Shown here piece by piece: positions 34,366 through 44,610 of a stretch of DNA of 44,999 nucleotides. The position numbers were made by a program, and so were the translations under genes. Where the stretch lies: contig CAZBEQ010000029.1 of NCBI GenBank assembly GCA_964490975.1, forward strand, positions 1-44,999, read 5' to 3'. Positions within the stretch are counted from its first letter, which is position 1. Every line of letters starts with the position of its first letter. The notes below the pieces were generated by a model, which worked only from the letters and a program-made list of their open reading frames with translations, had not been told where the DNA came from and made no database searches. This DNA is from DTU013 sp964490975 (GTDB lineage Bacteria; Bacillota; Clostridia; Acetivibrionales; DTU013).

Positions 34366-34531
34366 TAAAGATTGTATAAATAATATAATTTTACTTTTTA
34401 TCCATCAATGATATAATATTGTTTATCGTAATAATTTGTCGATAGATAGCTATCATAAGAAATCATATATCAAGTAAAGCAAAAAATCCTTCGTCAATAA
34501 AGCAGACTTACTTATAAAAGAGGTGCGAGTG

Positions 34532-36712
34532 ATGAATGAAATCTTTGCAGCACATATTAAAGATGACGGAACTATTCAGTCAGTAAAAGAACATTTGGAA
34601 GGCACGGCCCGGCTTGCAAAGGAGTATGGTAATAATTTTGACAGTGGTGATTACGCCTTCATATGTGGCTTTCTCCATGACATAGGAAAATATTCGGAAA
34701 AATTCCAAAAGAGAATCTTTGAAGGTGGTAATCGTGTAGATCATTCCACTTCGGGTGCAATTGAGATAAATAGTATATTACAAACGATAGGATTTTTACT
34801 GGCTTACTGTATTGCAGGCCATCATGCAGGGTTACCAGATGGCGGCAGTCCGGTTGACACTGCTGATGAACCAACCCTTTATGGTAGATTGAGACGAAAG
34901 ACAGAGCCTTATTGTAAATTCAAGGAAGAGATTAACCTTGAGACACTTTTGCCTAAACGGGAGCTTCCTATACACCCTTTAGCTAAAACCGGGTTTTCTG
35001 TATCATTTTTTATTCGAATGATTTTTTCTTGTCTTGTTGATGGTGATTACCTGGACACAGATAAATTTATGTCTGATACTTTAGAAAGAGATACAGGAGA
35101 AACCTTTGATGTTTTATGTACTAAACTTGATGAGTACATAAAAGCATTTGGAGCTCCAATAAAAGAAATCAATAAGAAACGTACAGAAATTTTGAATAAC
35201 TGCATTGAAAAATCTAAGCTAGAAAGAGGAATTTATACCCTGACTGTTCCCACGGGAGGCGGTAAAACGATTTCTTCTCTTTCATTTGCGCTTAAACATG
35301 TAAAAGAGCATAAAATGAACAGGGTTATTTATGTGATTCCATACAATTCCATCATTGAACAAAATGCTGCTGTTTTTAAAGAAATACTGGGAGAAGAGAA
35401 TGTATTAGAGCACCATTCGAATTTCGCTTATGATAACGATGATATTTTAAATGATGGCACTGGTAAAACTGATGCTTTAACGAAGTACAGATTGGCAGCT
35501 GAGAACTGGGATATGCCAATCGTAGTCACAACTACTGTACAGTTTTTTGAGTCACTTTTTTCAAATAAAACATCGAAATGTCGTAAGCTACATAATATAG
35601 CAAATAGTATTATAATATTTGATGAAGCTCAGATGCTCCCTACCCAATATCTCCTGCCGTGTGTCCGGGCGATATCAGAGCTTGTATATAATTATAAAAG
35701 CACAGTTGTATTATGCAGCGCGACGCAACCTTCGTTAAGTGATTTGTTTTCGAAAGAATTTACAATCAGAGAACTATGTGGAAATACAGAGGAATTGTTT
35801 AGGTTCTTCAAAAGAACAAAAATAATTTCAATAGGCGAAGTAGAAGACTCAGTGCTTGCTGAACGTTTGAACCTAGAAGATCAAGTACTTTGTATAGTGA
35901 ACACCAGAAAGCAGGCTCAAAATATTTTCAAACTGTTAAATGAAGAAAATAGCTTTCATTTATCAACTTTTATGTATCCACTACACAGGAAGAAGATTTT
36001 AAAAGAAATTAGAGAGAGGCTAAAAGATGGCATGCAATGCCGTGTTGTATCTACAAGTCTGATTGAGGCGGGCGTTGACGTAGATTTTCCTGTAGTTTAT
36101 CGCGCCGAGGCAGGCCTTGATTCAGAGATTCAAGCTGCAGGACGTTGCAACCGTGAGGGAAAGAGAGAAGAAAGCCCCGTATATATTTTCAAACCCTCTG
36201 AGGAGTACCGAAAGCATATGCCTTCTATGCTTAAACGACCTTTGGAAATCACTCGTTCCATTACAAATCAATATATGGATATATCCTCTCCTGAAGCAAT
36301 CTCTGCTTATTTTACTCAATTATATAAATTTGAGGGCAATGGTCTTGATATCAAAGGTATAGTAGAGAGCTTTGAAAATGGTTTTGAAAAAAGTTTTAGC
36401 TTCCCGTTTGCAGAAATAGCAAGTAAATTTAACTTGATTGAAAATGCTACATATTCAATCATAATACCGAATACTGATGAAGCCCAAAATCTTGTACTAA
36501 GGCTTAGAAACGGAGAACGCAGCAGACAACTTTTACGCTGTGTCCAACAATACTCAGTAAATGTATATCAGTGTAATTATGATGCTCTATATGGTACGGG
36601 GAGTATTGAGCCACTGGATAAAGAAATTGCGGTATTGATTGATATGGACATGTACGATGAGAGAACCGGGTTGAATGCGAATACTGATAGCGGACAAGCG
36701 GTATTTGTATAG
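34532..36712 (+). CDS. cas3: CRISPR-associated helicase-nuclease Cas3, type I-C
   Basis: 726 residues. The HD nuclease part comes first (HLEGTARLAKEYG, FLHDIGKYSEKFQ, VDHSTSGA, GHHAGLPDGG), followed by a superfamily 2 helicase: Walker A TVPTGGGKTISS, VIPYNSIIEQNAA, DEAQ box IIFDEAQML, SAT motif LCSATQPS, and QAAGRCNREG (motif VI). It unwinds and degrades DNA bound by Cascade. ATG 34532 is preceded by AAGAGGTG. It is separated from cas5c by 211 bases with a promoter, so it may be transcribed separately. Confidence 0.96.
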   Translation: MNEIFAAHIKDDGTIQSVKEHLEGTARLAKEYGNNFDSGDYAFICGFLHDIGKYSEKFQKRIFEGGNRVDHSTSGAIEINSILQTIGFLLAYCIAGHHAGLPDGGSPVDTADEPTLYGRLRRKTEPYCKFKEEINLETLLPKRELPIHPLAKTGFSVSFFIRMIFSCLVDGDYLDTDKFMSDTLERDTGETFDVLCTKLDEYIKAFGAPIKEINKKRTEILNNCIEKSKLERGIYTLTVPTGGGKTISSLSFALKHVKEHKMNRVIYVIPYNSIIEQNAAVFKEILGEENVLEHHSNFAYDNDDILNDGTGKTDALTKYRLAAENWDMPIVVTTTVQFFESLFSNKTSKCRKLHNIANSIIIFDEAQMLPTQYLLPCVRAISELVYNYKSTVVLCSATQPSLSDLFSKEFTIRELCGNTEELFRFFKRTKIISIGEVEDSVLAERLNLEDQVLCIVNTRKQAQNIFKLLNEENSFHLSTFMYPLHRKKILKEIRERLKDGMQCRVVSTSLIEAGVDVDFPVVYRAEAGLDSEIQAAGRCNREGKREESPVYIFKPSEEYRKHMPSMLKRPLEITRSITNQYMDISSPEAISAYFTQLYKFEGNGLDIKGIVESFENGFEKSFSFPFAEIASKFNLIENATYSIIIPNTDEAQNLVLRLRNGERSRQLLRCVQQYSVNVYQCNYDALYGTGSIEPLDKEIAVLIDMDMYDERTGLNANTDSGQAVFV

Positions 36713-36850
36713 CCTTCAAAATTTTAAGTGGCAGAACTAATATCTACCGCTTATAATTTTGAAAATAATCGTCAATCACAATTTTTCAACCCACAGATTA
36801 TAGCAATTAGAAATAATCTGACTAACTAATTATAACCTAGGAACTTAAAA

Positions 36851-36879
36851 TTGACAATTGCTAATTATTAGAATACTAT
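36851..36879 (+). promoter_or_regulatory. promoter of the cas5c-cas8c-cas7c-cas4-cas1-cas2 operon
   Basis: TTGACA (36851-36856), 17 bases, TACTAT (36874-36879), 44 bases before cas5c. It is the only good promoter in the cas3-cas5c gap. Confidence 0.65.
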
Positions 36880-36923
36880 TGTTATATAATCTTCAATTAC
36901 AATGAAAGGGAGGAGGCGTGTAA

Positions 36924-37580
36924 ATGGGCTACGGGATCAAAGTGGAGGTCTGGGGTGATTATGCTCTTTTTTCTCGGCCGGAGATGAAGGTTGAGCGGGT
37001 AAGTTATGATGTGATAACGCCATCAGCGGCAAGAGGCATAATAGAAGCCATATATTGGAAGCCTGCGATTAAATGGGTCATCGACAGGATTCAGGTATGC
37101 AATCCAATTGAATTTACAAATGTGCGTCGGAATGAGGTTAAGTCGAAGCTTCTTGCAAGCAACGCAAACGCGGCTATGAACGGCACGGCGAAAGTGAATG
37201 CAATATATACAACCTCAGACATTCAGCAACGTGCTTCACTGCTGTTAAAAAATGTACGATATGTTATTGAAGCACATTTTGATTTAACTGATAAAGCAGG
37301 TGTAAGTGACACGGTGGAAAAACACTATAATATTATGCTACGCAGACTAAGAAATGGACAGTGCTTTCATCAACCCTGTTTCGGATGCCGTGAGTTTCCA
37401 GCAAGCTTTAGACTATTCGAGGACGACAATGTGGAGAGGTCTTACTGTGAAAGCAAAGATATGGGATATATGCTATATGACACGGATTTTTCAGATCCGG
37501 AAGATATTAGGCACATATTTTTCAGGGCAGTAATGAGAGATAGTATTATTGACCTGACAGATTGCGAGGTGGTCAGATGA
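36924..37580 (+). CDS. cas5c: type I-C Cas5 (Cas5c/Cas5d), pre-crRNA endonuclease
   Basis: 218 residues. Starts MGYGIKVEVWGDYALFSRPE, the RAMP fold entry of I-C Cas5, with KVERVSYDVITPSAARGIIEAIYWKP near 25-50. In subtype I-C, which lacks Cas6, Cas5 cuts the repeat RNA and caps the crRNA. GGGAGGAGG precedes the ATG. It overlaps cas8c by 4 bases. Confidence 0.95.
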   Translation: MGYGIKVEVWGDYALFSRPEMKVERVSYDVITPSAARGIIEAIYWKPAIKWVIDRIQVCNPIEFTNVRRNEVKSKLLASNANAAMNGTAKVNAIYTTSDIQQRASLLLKNVRYVIEAHFDLTDKAGVSDTVEKHYNIMLRRLRNGQCFHQPCFGCREFPASFRLFEDDNVERSYCESKDMGYMLYDTDFSDPEDIRHIFFRAVMRDSIIDLTDCEVVR

Positions 37581-39343
37581 TACTAGGATCGCTGGTGGAT
37601 TATTATGAAATTCTTGCTGCAGCAGGAGTTATATCCAAACCAGGGTATTGTATAGCAAATGTATCCTATGCATTGGATTTGTCTGAAAGTGGTGAGCTGC
37701 TTGGAGTCATTCCTTTGAAGATTCCTTCGATCCGTGGTAAGAAAACATTGGAAGTCCCTCAGCATCTAGAGGTGCCTGAACAGGAGAAAAAGACAGTTGG
37801 TGTTAAAGCTAATTTTCTTTGTGAGAACTCAGGGTATATTTTAGGTATTGACAACAAAGGAAAACCTGGACGCTCAAGGCAATGTTTTGAAGAATTTAAA
37901 AAATTGCACCATATTATTATGGATAGTGTTGAATACATGCCTGCAAAAGCTGTACTCTCATTTCTTGATAATTGGGAACCGGAACACGCTGCTGATTGTC
38001 CCATTATTAAGGATTACTTGAATGAGCTAACCTCAGGAGTTAATATTGTATTCAATATTTCAGGAAAAGGTTTAGTTCATGATGACAACAATATTAAAAA
38101 GGCATGGGAGCAATACAGAGAAAGCAAATCCGATTCAACTCAAAGGCAATGTTTAGTCACCGGAGAAATAAGACCCATTGCCCGTTTACATCCAAGCATT
38201 AAGGGAGTAAAAGGTGCCCAGTCGATGGGGGCTTCCATTGTGTCCTTTAACGCAAGGGCATATGAGTCCTATGGACATGATGATCAACAAGGCCTCAATG
38301 CGCCGGTCAGCGAATATGCCGCTTTTGCATACACAACAGCACTCAATCACCTACTGTCAGACATTGAACATAAGCAATCGTATGGGGACACAACAGTTGT
38401 CTATTGGGCAAAAAGTCCTAAGCCAATTTACAGAGACATCTTTGAATTTTCACTCAACCCAATAGAATCAACTGAGGAGGTATTGGTAGACAAAGGTGCT
38501 GAAGGCCTTATTGGAACCATCTTCGCAAAACTTGTAGATGGGAAGCCTATCGGGGATTTTAAAGAATATTTTAGTAAGGATACACAGTTTTATATATTGG
38601 GACTCGCGCCAAATGCGGCCAGGCTTTCTGTTCGCTTTTTTATGGAAAACTCATTCGGTAATATCTTGGAAAAGGTTGTTCAACATTACAGGGATTTGGA
38701 GATTGAGAAGCAGCAGAATGATTTTGAATATTTACCTCTTTGGAAGCTTATGACAGAAACTGTTTCGCCTATGTCAAAGGAAAAATCATCGTCACCTCTT
38801 CTATCTGGTTCTGTACTGCGCTCAATTTTTTCTGGTGCACCTTATCCCGAAGCGCTGTATAACAGTGTAATGGTAAGAATCTGTGTGGAGCGAGAGATAA
38901 GCCGCGGAAGAGCAGCAATCATCAAGGCATGCTTAATAAGAAAATATAGAAAAAAATATGAGGAGGAGTTAACTGTGTCACTAAATGTGCAGAGTGAAAA
39001 CAGAGCATATGTTTTAGGCAGGCTTTTTGCCGTACTTGAAAAAGCACAGCAGGATTCTAACCCGGGTATTAATGCTACCATTAAGGATAGGTATTTCACA
39101 TCGGCTTGTGCGACACCGGCAAGTGTATTTCCAATTTTGCTCAGGCTTTCAAACCATTATACTTCGAAATCAGATTATGGATATATCAGTGAACGAAGAA
39201 TAAGTGAGCTTATGGAAAAACTGGATGTTGAGAACAAACCGTTTCCGGCACATTTGGCTCTTGAAGACCAGGGAATATTTATTCTCGGCTATTACCATCA
39301 ACAAAAAGCAAATTATGCGAAGAAAGAGAAGGAGGTAAAGTAA
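37577..39343 (+). CDS. cas8c: type I-C large subunit Cas8c (Csd1)
   Basis: 588 residues. N-terminus MILGSLVDYYEILAAAGVIS is typical of Csd1. It recognises the PAM and recruits Cas3 to the Cascade complex, and in I-C its 3' part usually also yields Cas11 from an internal start. Internal blocks include GYCIANVSYALDLSESGELL, VTGEIRPIARLHPSIKGVKG and FYILGLAPNAARLSVRFF. ATG 37577 uses GCGAGGTGG upstream and gives a 4-base overlap with cas5c. A GAGGAG-ATG-like internal Cas11 start is plausible near 38955 but I did not establish it. Confidence 0.95.
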   Translation: MILGSLVDYYEILAAAGVISKPGYCIANVSYALDLSESGELLGVIPLKIPSIRGKKTLEVPQHLEVPEQEKKTVGVKANFLCENSGYILGIDNKGKPGRSRQCFEEFKKLHHIIMDSVEYMPAKAVLSFLDNWEPEHAADCPIIKDYLNELTSGVNIVFNISGKGLVHDDNNIKKAWEQYRESKSDSTQRQCLVTGEIRPIARLHPSIKGVKGAQSMGASIVSFNARAYESYGHDDQQGLNAPVSEYAAFAYTTALNHLLSDIEHKQSYGDTTVVYWAKSPKPIYRDIFEFSLNPIESTEEVLVDKGAEGLIGTIFAKLVDGKPIGDFKEYFSKDTQFYILGLAPNAARLSVRFFMENSFGNILEKVVQHYRDLEIEKQQNDFEYLPLWKLMTETVSPMSKEKSSSPLLSGSVLRSIFSGAPYPEALYNSVMVRICVEREISRGRAAIIKACLIRKYRKKYEEELTVSLNVQSENRAYVLGRLFAVLEKAQQDSNPGINATIKDRYFTSACATPASVFPILLRLSNHYTSKSDYGYISERRISELMEKLDVENKPFPAHLALEDQGIFILGYYHQQKANYAKKEKEVK

Positions 39344-39344
39344 A

Positions 39345-40235
39345 ATGGCAGAGGTAATTAAAAACAGATATGAGTTTGTAGTTCTTTTCGAGGTGGAAAA
39401 CGGCAACCCCAATGGAGATCCCGATGCGGGGAATATGCCACGGATTGACCCTGAGACAGGTTATGGCATCGTGACTGATGTTTGCCTGAAACGTAAAATC
39501 CGCAACTATGTTGGAACCGTTAAGGACGGAGAACCAGGTTATGATATATATATAAAGGATAGTGTTGCACTAAATACAAGTGATAGAAAAGCTTTTGAGT
39601 ACCTCAAAGTGGATGAAAAAACTGTTAAGGATGAGAAAAAGAAAAATTCAGATATTGATATGCAAATTAAAGATTTCATGTGCAAAAACTTTTTTGATAT
39701 CCGTACCTTCGGGGCTGTAATGACAACCTTTGTTAAAGCAGCTCTCAACTGTGGTCAGGTAAGAGGGCCTGTACAGCTTGGCTTTGCCCGCAGTATCGAT
39801 CCGGTTGTTCAGCAGGAGGTGACTATTACACGTGTTGCCATTACAACAGAAGCGGATGCAGAGAAAAAAGGCACCGAAATGGGACGAAAATATATTATAC
39901 CCTATGCGCTATACCGTGTTGAGGGATTTATTTCAGCAAACCTTGCGCAAAAATCCACCGGTTTTTCCGAAGAGGATTTGGATTTGCTTTGGAATGCGAT
40001 TATTAATATGTTTGAACATGACCATTCAGCTGCAAGAGGTAAAATGGCAGTCCGTGAACTAATCGTATTTAAACATAATAGTGCACTGGGCAATTCACCA
40101 TCATATAAGTTGTTTGATATAGTGAAGGTAGAACGTATTAATAAGGATGCCCCTGCACGTAAATATAGCGACTATGCCATTGAGGTTGATGCAGATGCTG
40201 TACCAGACGATGTCACATGCATCAAAATGATATAG
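39345..40235 (+). CDS. cas7c: type I-C backbone subunit Cas7c (Csd2)
   Basis: 296 residues. FVVLFEVENGNPNGDPDAGN at the start is the signature of Csd2/Cas7; TDVCLKRKIRNYV follows, then DIRTFGAVM and RGPVQLGFARSIDP. Several copies polymerise along the crRNA. GGAGG precedes the ATG, 1 base after the cas8c stop. Confidence 0.96.
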   Translation: MAEVIKNRYEFVVLFEVENGNPNGDPDAGNMPRIDPETGYGIVTDVCLKRKIRNYVGTVKDGEPGYDIYIKDSVALNTSDRKAFEYLKVDEKTVKDEKKKNSDIDMQIKDFMCKNFFDIRTFGAVMTTFVKAALNCGQVRGPVQLGFARSIDPVVQQEVTITRVAITTEADAEKKGTEMGRKYIIPYALYRVEGFISANLAQKSTGFSEEDLDLLWNAIINMFEHDHSAARGKMAVRELIVFKHNSALGNSPSYKLFDIVKVERINKDAPARKYSDYAIEVDADAVPDDVTCIKMI

Positions 40236-40237
40236 AA

Positions 40238-40894
40238 ATGGCATATAATGAGGAGGATTTCCTCTCTCTTTCTGGCATTCAGCATTTTGAATTTTGTCGC
40301 CGTCAATGGGCGCTAATTCATATTGAACAGCAATGGCAAGAAAACTTGAGAACCGTTGAGGGGGAGATTTTACACGAAAAGGCTCACGATAATTTATTAA
40401 AAGAAAAACGTGGTGATTTAATTATATCACGCGGGATGGCTGTTTTCTCCAAATCATTGGGGATTAATGGTGTTTGTGATATTGTAGAGCTTCATAAAGA
40501 CAAAAATGGTGTATCAATATTCGGTAGGGAAGGGTTATATAAACCTGTCCCTGTCGAATATAAACGTGGGAAGCCAAAAGAAGATGATATTGATATATTA
40601 CAATTAACAGCGCAGGCAATGTGTTTGGACGAAATGTTAAATTGTGAAATTGATATCGGGTATATGTTCTATGGTGATATCAATCATAGGATAAGGGTTG
40701 ATATTACTGGTGAATTAAAAAACCGAGTAGCGGAGATATGCAAAGAAATGCATCAGATTTATGAAAGACGCTATACACAAAAGGTTAAAACCAGCAAAAG
40801 ATGTAATGCATGCTCACTTAAAGATATTTGCTTACCGCAGTTATGTAGAAATGTGTCAGCTAGAAATTATATTGAGAGGAGTCTTAAAGAATGA
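40238..40894 (+). CDS. cas4: Cas4 exonuclease, adaptation factor
   Basis: 218 residues. LSGIQHFEFCRRQWALIHIE holds the first iron-sulfur cysteine; CNACSLKDICLPQLC gives the others. PVEYKRGKPKEDD contains the E-x-K of the RecB-like nuclease. Cas4 trims prespacers and sets PAM choice with Cas1-Cas2. I choose ATG 40238 (MAYNEEDF), which matches the usual I-C Cas4 start; ATG 40217 would overlap cas7c by 19 bases. It overlaps cas1 by ATGA. Confidence 0.93.
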   Translation: MAYNEEDFLSLSGIQHFEFCRRQWALIHIEQQWQENLRTVEGEILHEKAHDNLLKEKRGDLIISRGMAVFSKSLGINGVCDIVELHKDKNGVSIFGREGLYKPVPVEYKRGKPKEDDIDILQLTAQAMCLDEMLNCEIDIGYMFYGDINHRIRVDITGELKNRVAEICKEMHQIYERRYTQKVKTSKRCNACSLKDICLPQLCRNVSARNYIERSLKE

Positions 40895-41922
40895 GAAAAC
40901 TTTCAAATACTCTTTATGTTACTTCGCCTGACACATACCTTTCTCTTGATGGTGAAAATGTAGTTATATTGAAAGAGAGTGATGAGGTCAGAAGATTACC
41001 ATTGCATAACCTGGAAAGTATTGTTACATTTGGTTATACAGGGGCTAGCCCGGCCTTAATGGGCGCTTGTGTAAAAAAAGGTATAGCATTGTCATTTATG
41101 ACTCAAAGCGGAAAGTTTCTTGCGAGAATAGTTGGCGAAAATTATGGCAATGTGACATTGAGAAAATCACAGTATCGTTTTTCTGACAGTGAAGAGAAAA
41201 GTGTGTGTATTGCCAGAAATTTTATTATTGGTAAGATTTTCAATGGACGATGGGTTATTGAAAGGGCAACCAGAGACTATGCATTAAGACTGGATATTGA
41301 TAAGTTAAAAAGAGTTTCCCAATTTATGGCTAAAACCATTGAAAATGTTTCGAAGTGCGAATTTTTTGATCAATTACGCGGGCTTGAAGGAGAAGCAGCC
41401 AGTCAATACTTTAGTGTTATAAACGACTTGATTCTACAACAAAAGGAGCAATTTTTCTTCAAGGATAGAAACAAGCGACCTCCTCTTGATAACGTAAATG
41501 CAATGTTATCTTTTGTATACACCCTTTTAGCTCATGATGCCGCTGGAGCCCTTGAGGCTGTGGGATTGGATGCATATGTTGGCTTTTTACACAGAGACAG
41601 ACCTGGAAGAATATCGCTAGCTTTAGATTTGATGGAGGAATTACGGCCGGTATTTGCCGACCGATTTGTATTGTCGCTTATAAATAAGAAACTTGTGAAT
41701 GAAAGCGGGTTTACTCAAAAAGAAAATGGTGCCGTTATTATGGACGATAATACCCGGAAAATAATCCTAACATCATGGCAGGAAAGAAAACAAAATACTA
41801 TTACACATCCTTTTCTTGAAGAGAAGATTGAATGGGGACTTGTTCCATATGTACAGGCTATGCTGCTTGCTAAATATATCCGGGGAGATCTAGATGAGTA
41901 TCCTCCTTTTTTGTGGAAGTAG
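40891..41922 (+). CDS. cas1: CRISPR integrase Cas1
   Basis: 343 residues. Catalytic residues are visible in LRGLEGEAASQYF (Glu), DAYVGFLHRDRPGRISLALDLME (His and Asp). The RKLSNTLYVTSPDTYLSLDG start and YGNVTLRKSQY segment are typical of I-C Cas1. With Cas2 it integrates new spacers. Coupled to cas4 by a 4-base overlap. Confidence 0.97.
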   Translation: MRKLSNTLYVTSPDTYLSLDGENVVILKESDEVRRLPLHNLESIVTFGYTGASPALMGACVKKGIALSFMTQSGKFLARIVGENYGNVTLRKSQYRFSDSEEKSVCIARNFIIGKIFNGRWVIERATRDYALRLDIDKLKRVSQFMAKTIENVSKCEFFDQLRGLEGEAASQYFSVINDLILQQKEQFFFKDRNKRPPLDNVNAMLSFVYTLLAHDAAGALEAVGLDAYVGFLHRDRPGRISLALDLMEELRPVFADRFVLSLINKKLVNESGFTQKENGAVIMDDNTRKIILTSWQERKQNTITHPFLEEKIEWGLVPYVQAMLLAKYIRGDLDEYPPFLWK

Positions 41923-41929
41923 GTGGAAA

Positions 41930-42220
41930 ATGCTAGTATTGATAACTTATGATGTAAGTACGGAAACTGCGGCTGGAAAAAAGCGTTTAAGGCAAGTGGC
42001 TAAACAGTGCGGCAATTACGGTCAGCGTGTACAACACTCGGTATTTGAATGCGTCCTTGATGCCGCGAAATGCCGTGAAGTACAGCACAAGCTGGAGAAG
42101 ATAATTGACAAGGACAAAGATAGCTTACGATTTTACTATTTAGGAAATAATTACAAAAGCAAAGTAGAACATATTGGTGCAAAAGAAAGTTTTGATATTG
42201 AGGGCCCGATTATTGTTTAG
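41930..42220 (+). CDS. cas2: Cas2, partner of Cas1
   Basis: 96 residues, ferredoxin-like: MLVLITYDVSTETAAGKKRL with the conserved Asp in TYDVS, then QRVQHSVFECVLD. ATG 41930 has AGGTGGA just upstream; an earlier frame start at 41894 inside cas1 is unlikely. The stop lies at the start of the CRISPR leader. Confidence 0.95.
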   Translation: MLVLITYDVSTETAAGKKRLRQVAKQCGNYGQRVQHSVFECVLDAAKCREVQHKLEKIIDKDKDSLRFYYLGNNYKSKVEHIGAKESFDIEGPIIV

Positions 42221-42391
42221 GTGCGAACGAGAAGCGTACATATTTTTTCAGTGGCTTTCGCACCGAAAAAGTAAAAGAAACTTATTAAGTTTTTTATGAA
42301 AAAGTCTTTATTTAGAGTTATCCCTGACACATCTTGGTGAATAGTAACAAAATAGTTTTCATATGCATAGCTAGTTTTATGCATATTTGCT
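42221..42391 (+). promoter_or_regulatory. CRISPR leader
   Basis: Lies between cas2 and the first repeat. Begins with GTGCGAAC... and TTCGCACC at ~42257-42264 forming a stem, as in other I-C leaders. A perfect 9-bp inverted repeat, ATATGCATA / TATGCATAT (42361-42386), ends 5 bases before the first repeat. Confidence 0.75.
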
Positions 42392-44429
42392 GTCGCTCCC
42401 TTCGCGGGGAGTGTGGATTGAAATTTTTGCTGTACCCCACTCCAAGTTATCCGGTCTAGTCGCTCCCTTCGCGGGGAGTGTGGATTGAAATTTTTGCTGT
42501 ACCCCACTCCAAGTTATCCGGTCTAGTCGCTCCCTTCGCGGGGAGTGTGGATTGAAATTGAGTAATTTTCGAGGTTAAGGGAGCCGACTGGCGTCGCTCC
42601 CTTCGCGGGGAGTGTGGATTGAAATTCTATACAATACTCTCAGTCCGGCATTATCAAAGTCGCTCCCTTCGCGGGGAGTGTGGATTGAAATATCGCAAAT
42701 GAGACTATATCTATTATCGAAAATGGTCGCTCCCTTCGCGGGGAGTGTGGATTGAAATTCATACATGTTCCGGCAGTCTACAGAGCAAACGAGTCGCTCC
42801 CTTCGCGGGGAGTGTGGATTGAAATGAAAGTTACATCCGGATCCTGATAATTCTTTTTTGTCGCTCCCTTCGCGGGGAGTGTGGATTGAAATGCATTGAA
42901 TACCCCATCATAAGCATTGTAGTGGGTCGCTCCCTTCGCGGGGAGTGTGGATTGAAATTGCAGCTGATAGTATCCTTTCCAGATCTCCAGGGGTCGCTCC
43001 CTTCGCGGGGAGTGTGGATTGAAATAACTCAGAGATGGGTATGGTGCAATCACCTTACGGTCGCTCCCTTCGCGGGGAGTGTGGATTGAAATTTAATAAT
43101 TCGCCCTGTTGCTTTGTCTCGCATTGGTCGCTCCCTTCGCGGGGAGTGTGGATTGAAATCTCTACCCATCATAATAAAAATCGTGGAGAATACAGTCGCT
43201 CCCTTCGCGGGGAGTGTGGATTGAAATTTATCATCAGCCAACACCTCAACCCTAAGGTTCAGTCGCTCCCTTCGCGGGGAGTGTGGATTGAAATCTTGGG
43301 CTTTCTTGTGTAGATACGAGTTGTATTGGTCGCTCCCTTCGCGGGGAGTGTGGATTGAAATCATCATTCGGAGCTTGCCTCGTTCATCGCCGCCCGTCGC
43401 TCCCTTCGCGGGGAGTGTGGATTGAAATAATAGATGTAAACGGAGCAAACATATCGTTGAGTGTCGCTCCCTTCGCGGGGAGTGTGGATTGAAATTTACC
43501 GTAAAGCAAGTGGAAAAATGAAATATGGTCGCTCCCTTCGCGGGGAGTGTGGATTGAAATTTGCAAAATGTAAATTGCTGTTATAAAATGTCACGTCGCT
43601 CCCTTCGCGGGGAGTGTGGATTGAAATTATTATGATACTGAATCATATGGTTTCTTAGTTGGTCGCTCCCTTCGCGGGGAGTGTGGATTGAAATACTTTA
43701 AAGGAGGCGCAGAACATTGGGTAAACGTGTCGCTCCCTTCGCGGGGAGTGTGGATTGAAATTTTACAAAGCTGATTAAATAGCTCTTTTGCTTTGTCGCT
43801 CCCTTCGCGGGGAGTGTGGATTGAAATTGAGTATAGCACGGACGAAAAACGTACGTCAAGGTCGCTCCCTTCGCGGGGAGTGTGGATTGAAATTCCAGTC
43901 TACAGGAGCAGATGAGGCGGGAGTCAAGTCGCTCCCTTCGCGGGGAGTGTGGATTGAAATATTATATATGCATGATATGATTTCAGCATATTCCGTCGCT
44001 CCCTTCGCGGGGAGTGTGGATTGAAATATCTTATTAAAGAATATATCAAAGTTTGATACATGTCGCTCCCTTCGCGGGGAGTGTGGATTGAAATATTACT
44101 CGTATACCCTCAGACTATAAGATAACGTGTCGCTCCCTTCGCGGGGAGTGTGGATTGAAATATTATACTTTTGTAACTATCCTACAGCCATTTAGTCGCT
44201 CCCTTCGCGGGGAGTGTGGATTGAAATCCAGTTAATCGGCTTTACATGTATTTCATTGTTTGTCGCTCCCTTCGCGGGGAGTGTGGATTGAAATACAGAA
44301 CGTCCAAAAATGCCTCTAGAATCAATTGGTCGCTCCCTTCGCGGGGAGTGTGGATTGAAATAAACCATATCAAAATAGCACTCTACAGATACTTACGTCG
44401 CTCCCTTCGCGGGGAGTGTGGATTGAAAT
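42392..44429 (+). CRISPR. type I-C CRISPR array, 31 repeats and 30 spacers
   Basis: The 33-base repeat starts GTCGCTCCCTTCGCGGGGAG and ends TGTGGATTGAAAT; it holds a CGCTCCC/GGGGAG-type hairpin. I count 31 copies from 42392 to 44429, all identical as far as I can see, even the last. Spacers are 32-35 bases, mostly 34. Spacer 1 (42425-42458) and spacer 2 (42492-42525) are identical. Orientation is set by the leader and by the standard I-C repeat ending GATTGAAAT. Open frames running through the array (SLPSRGVWIEI, QSTLPAKGAT and similar) are artefacts. Confidence 0.98.
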
Positions 44430-44610
44430 TGCCTTGTAAGAAGGCTTGAATATTACAGATTATTGTTGTAAGACAACTTAGTTTTCAGTGACTTCGACAA
44501 CATACACTTCAGTTAGGCATATCCAATATATTCGTCAGATAAGACAAAAAGCCTGCAGGACAAGGTAGATTTCAGTCCGACAGGCTAGACTACAGTTGTA
44601 TATACTCAGA

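Noticed and set aside
42575..44449. Open frames through the CRISPR array (QSTLPAKGAT, SLPSRGVWIEI, RSLRGECGLK repeats)
   Set aside because: They are translations of the CRISPR repeat; no ribosome sites, broken by spacers.
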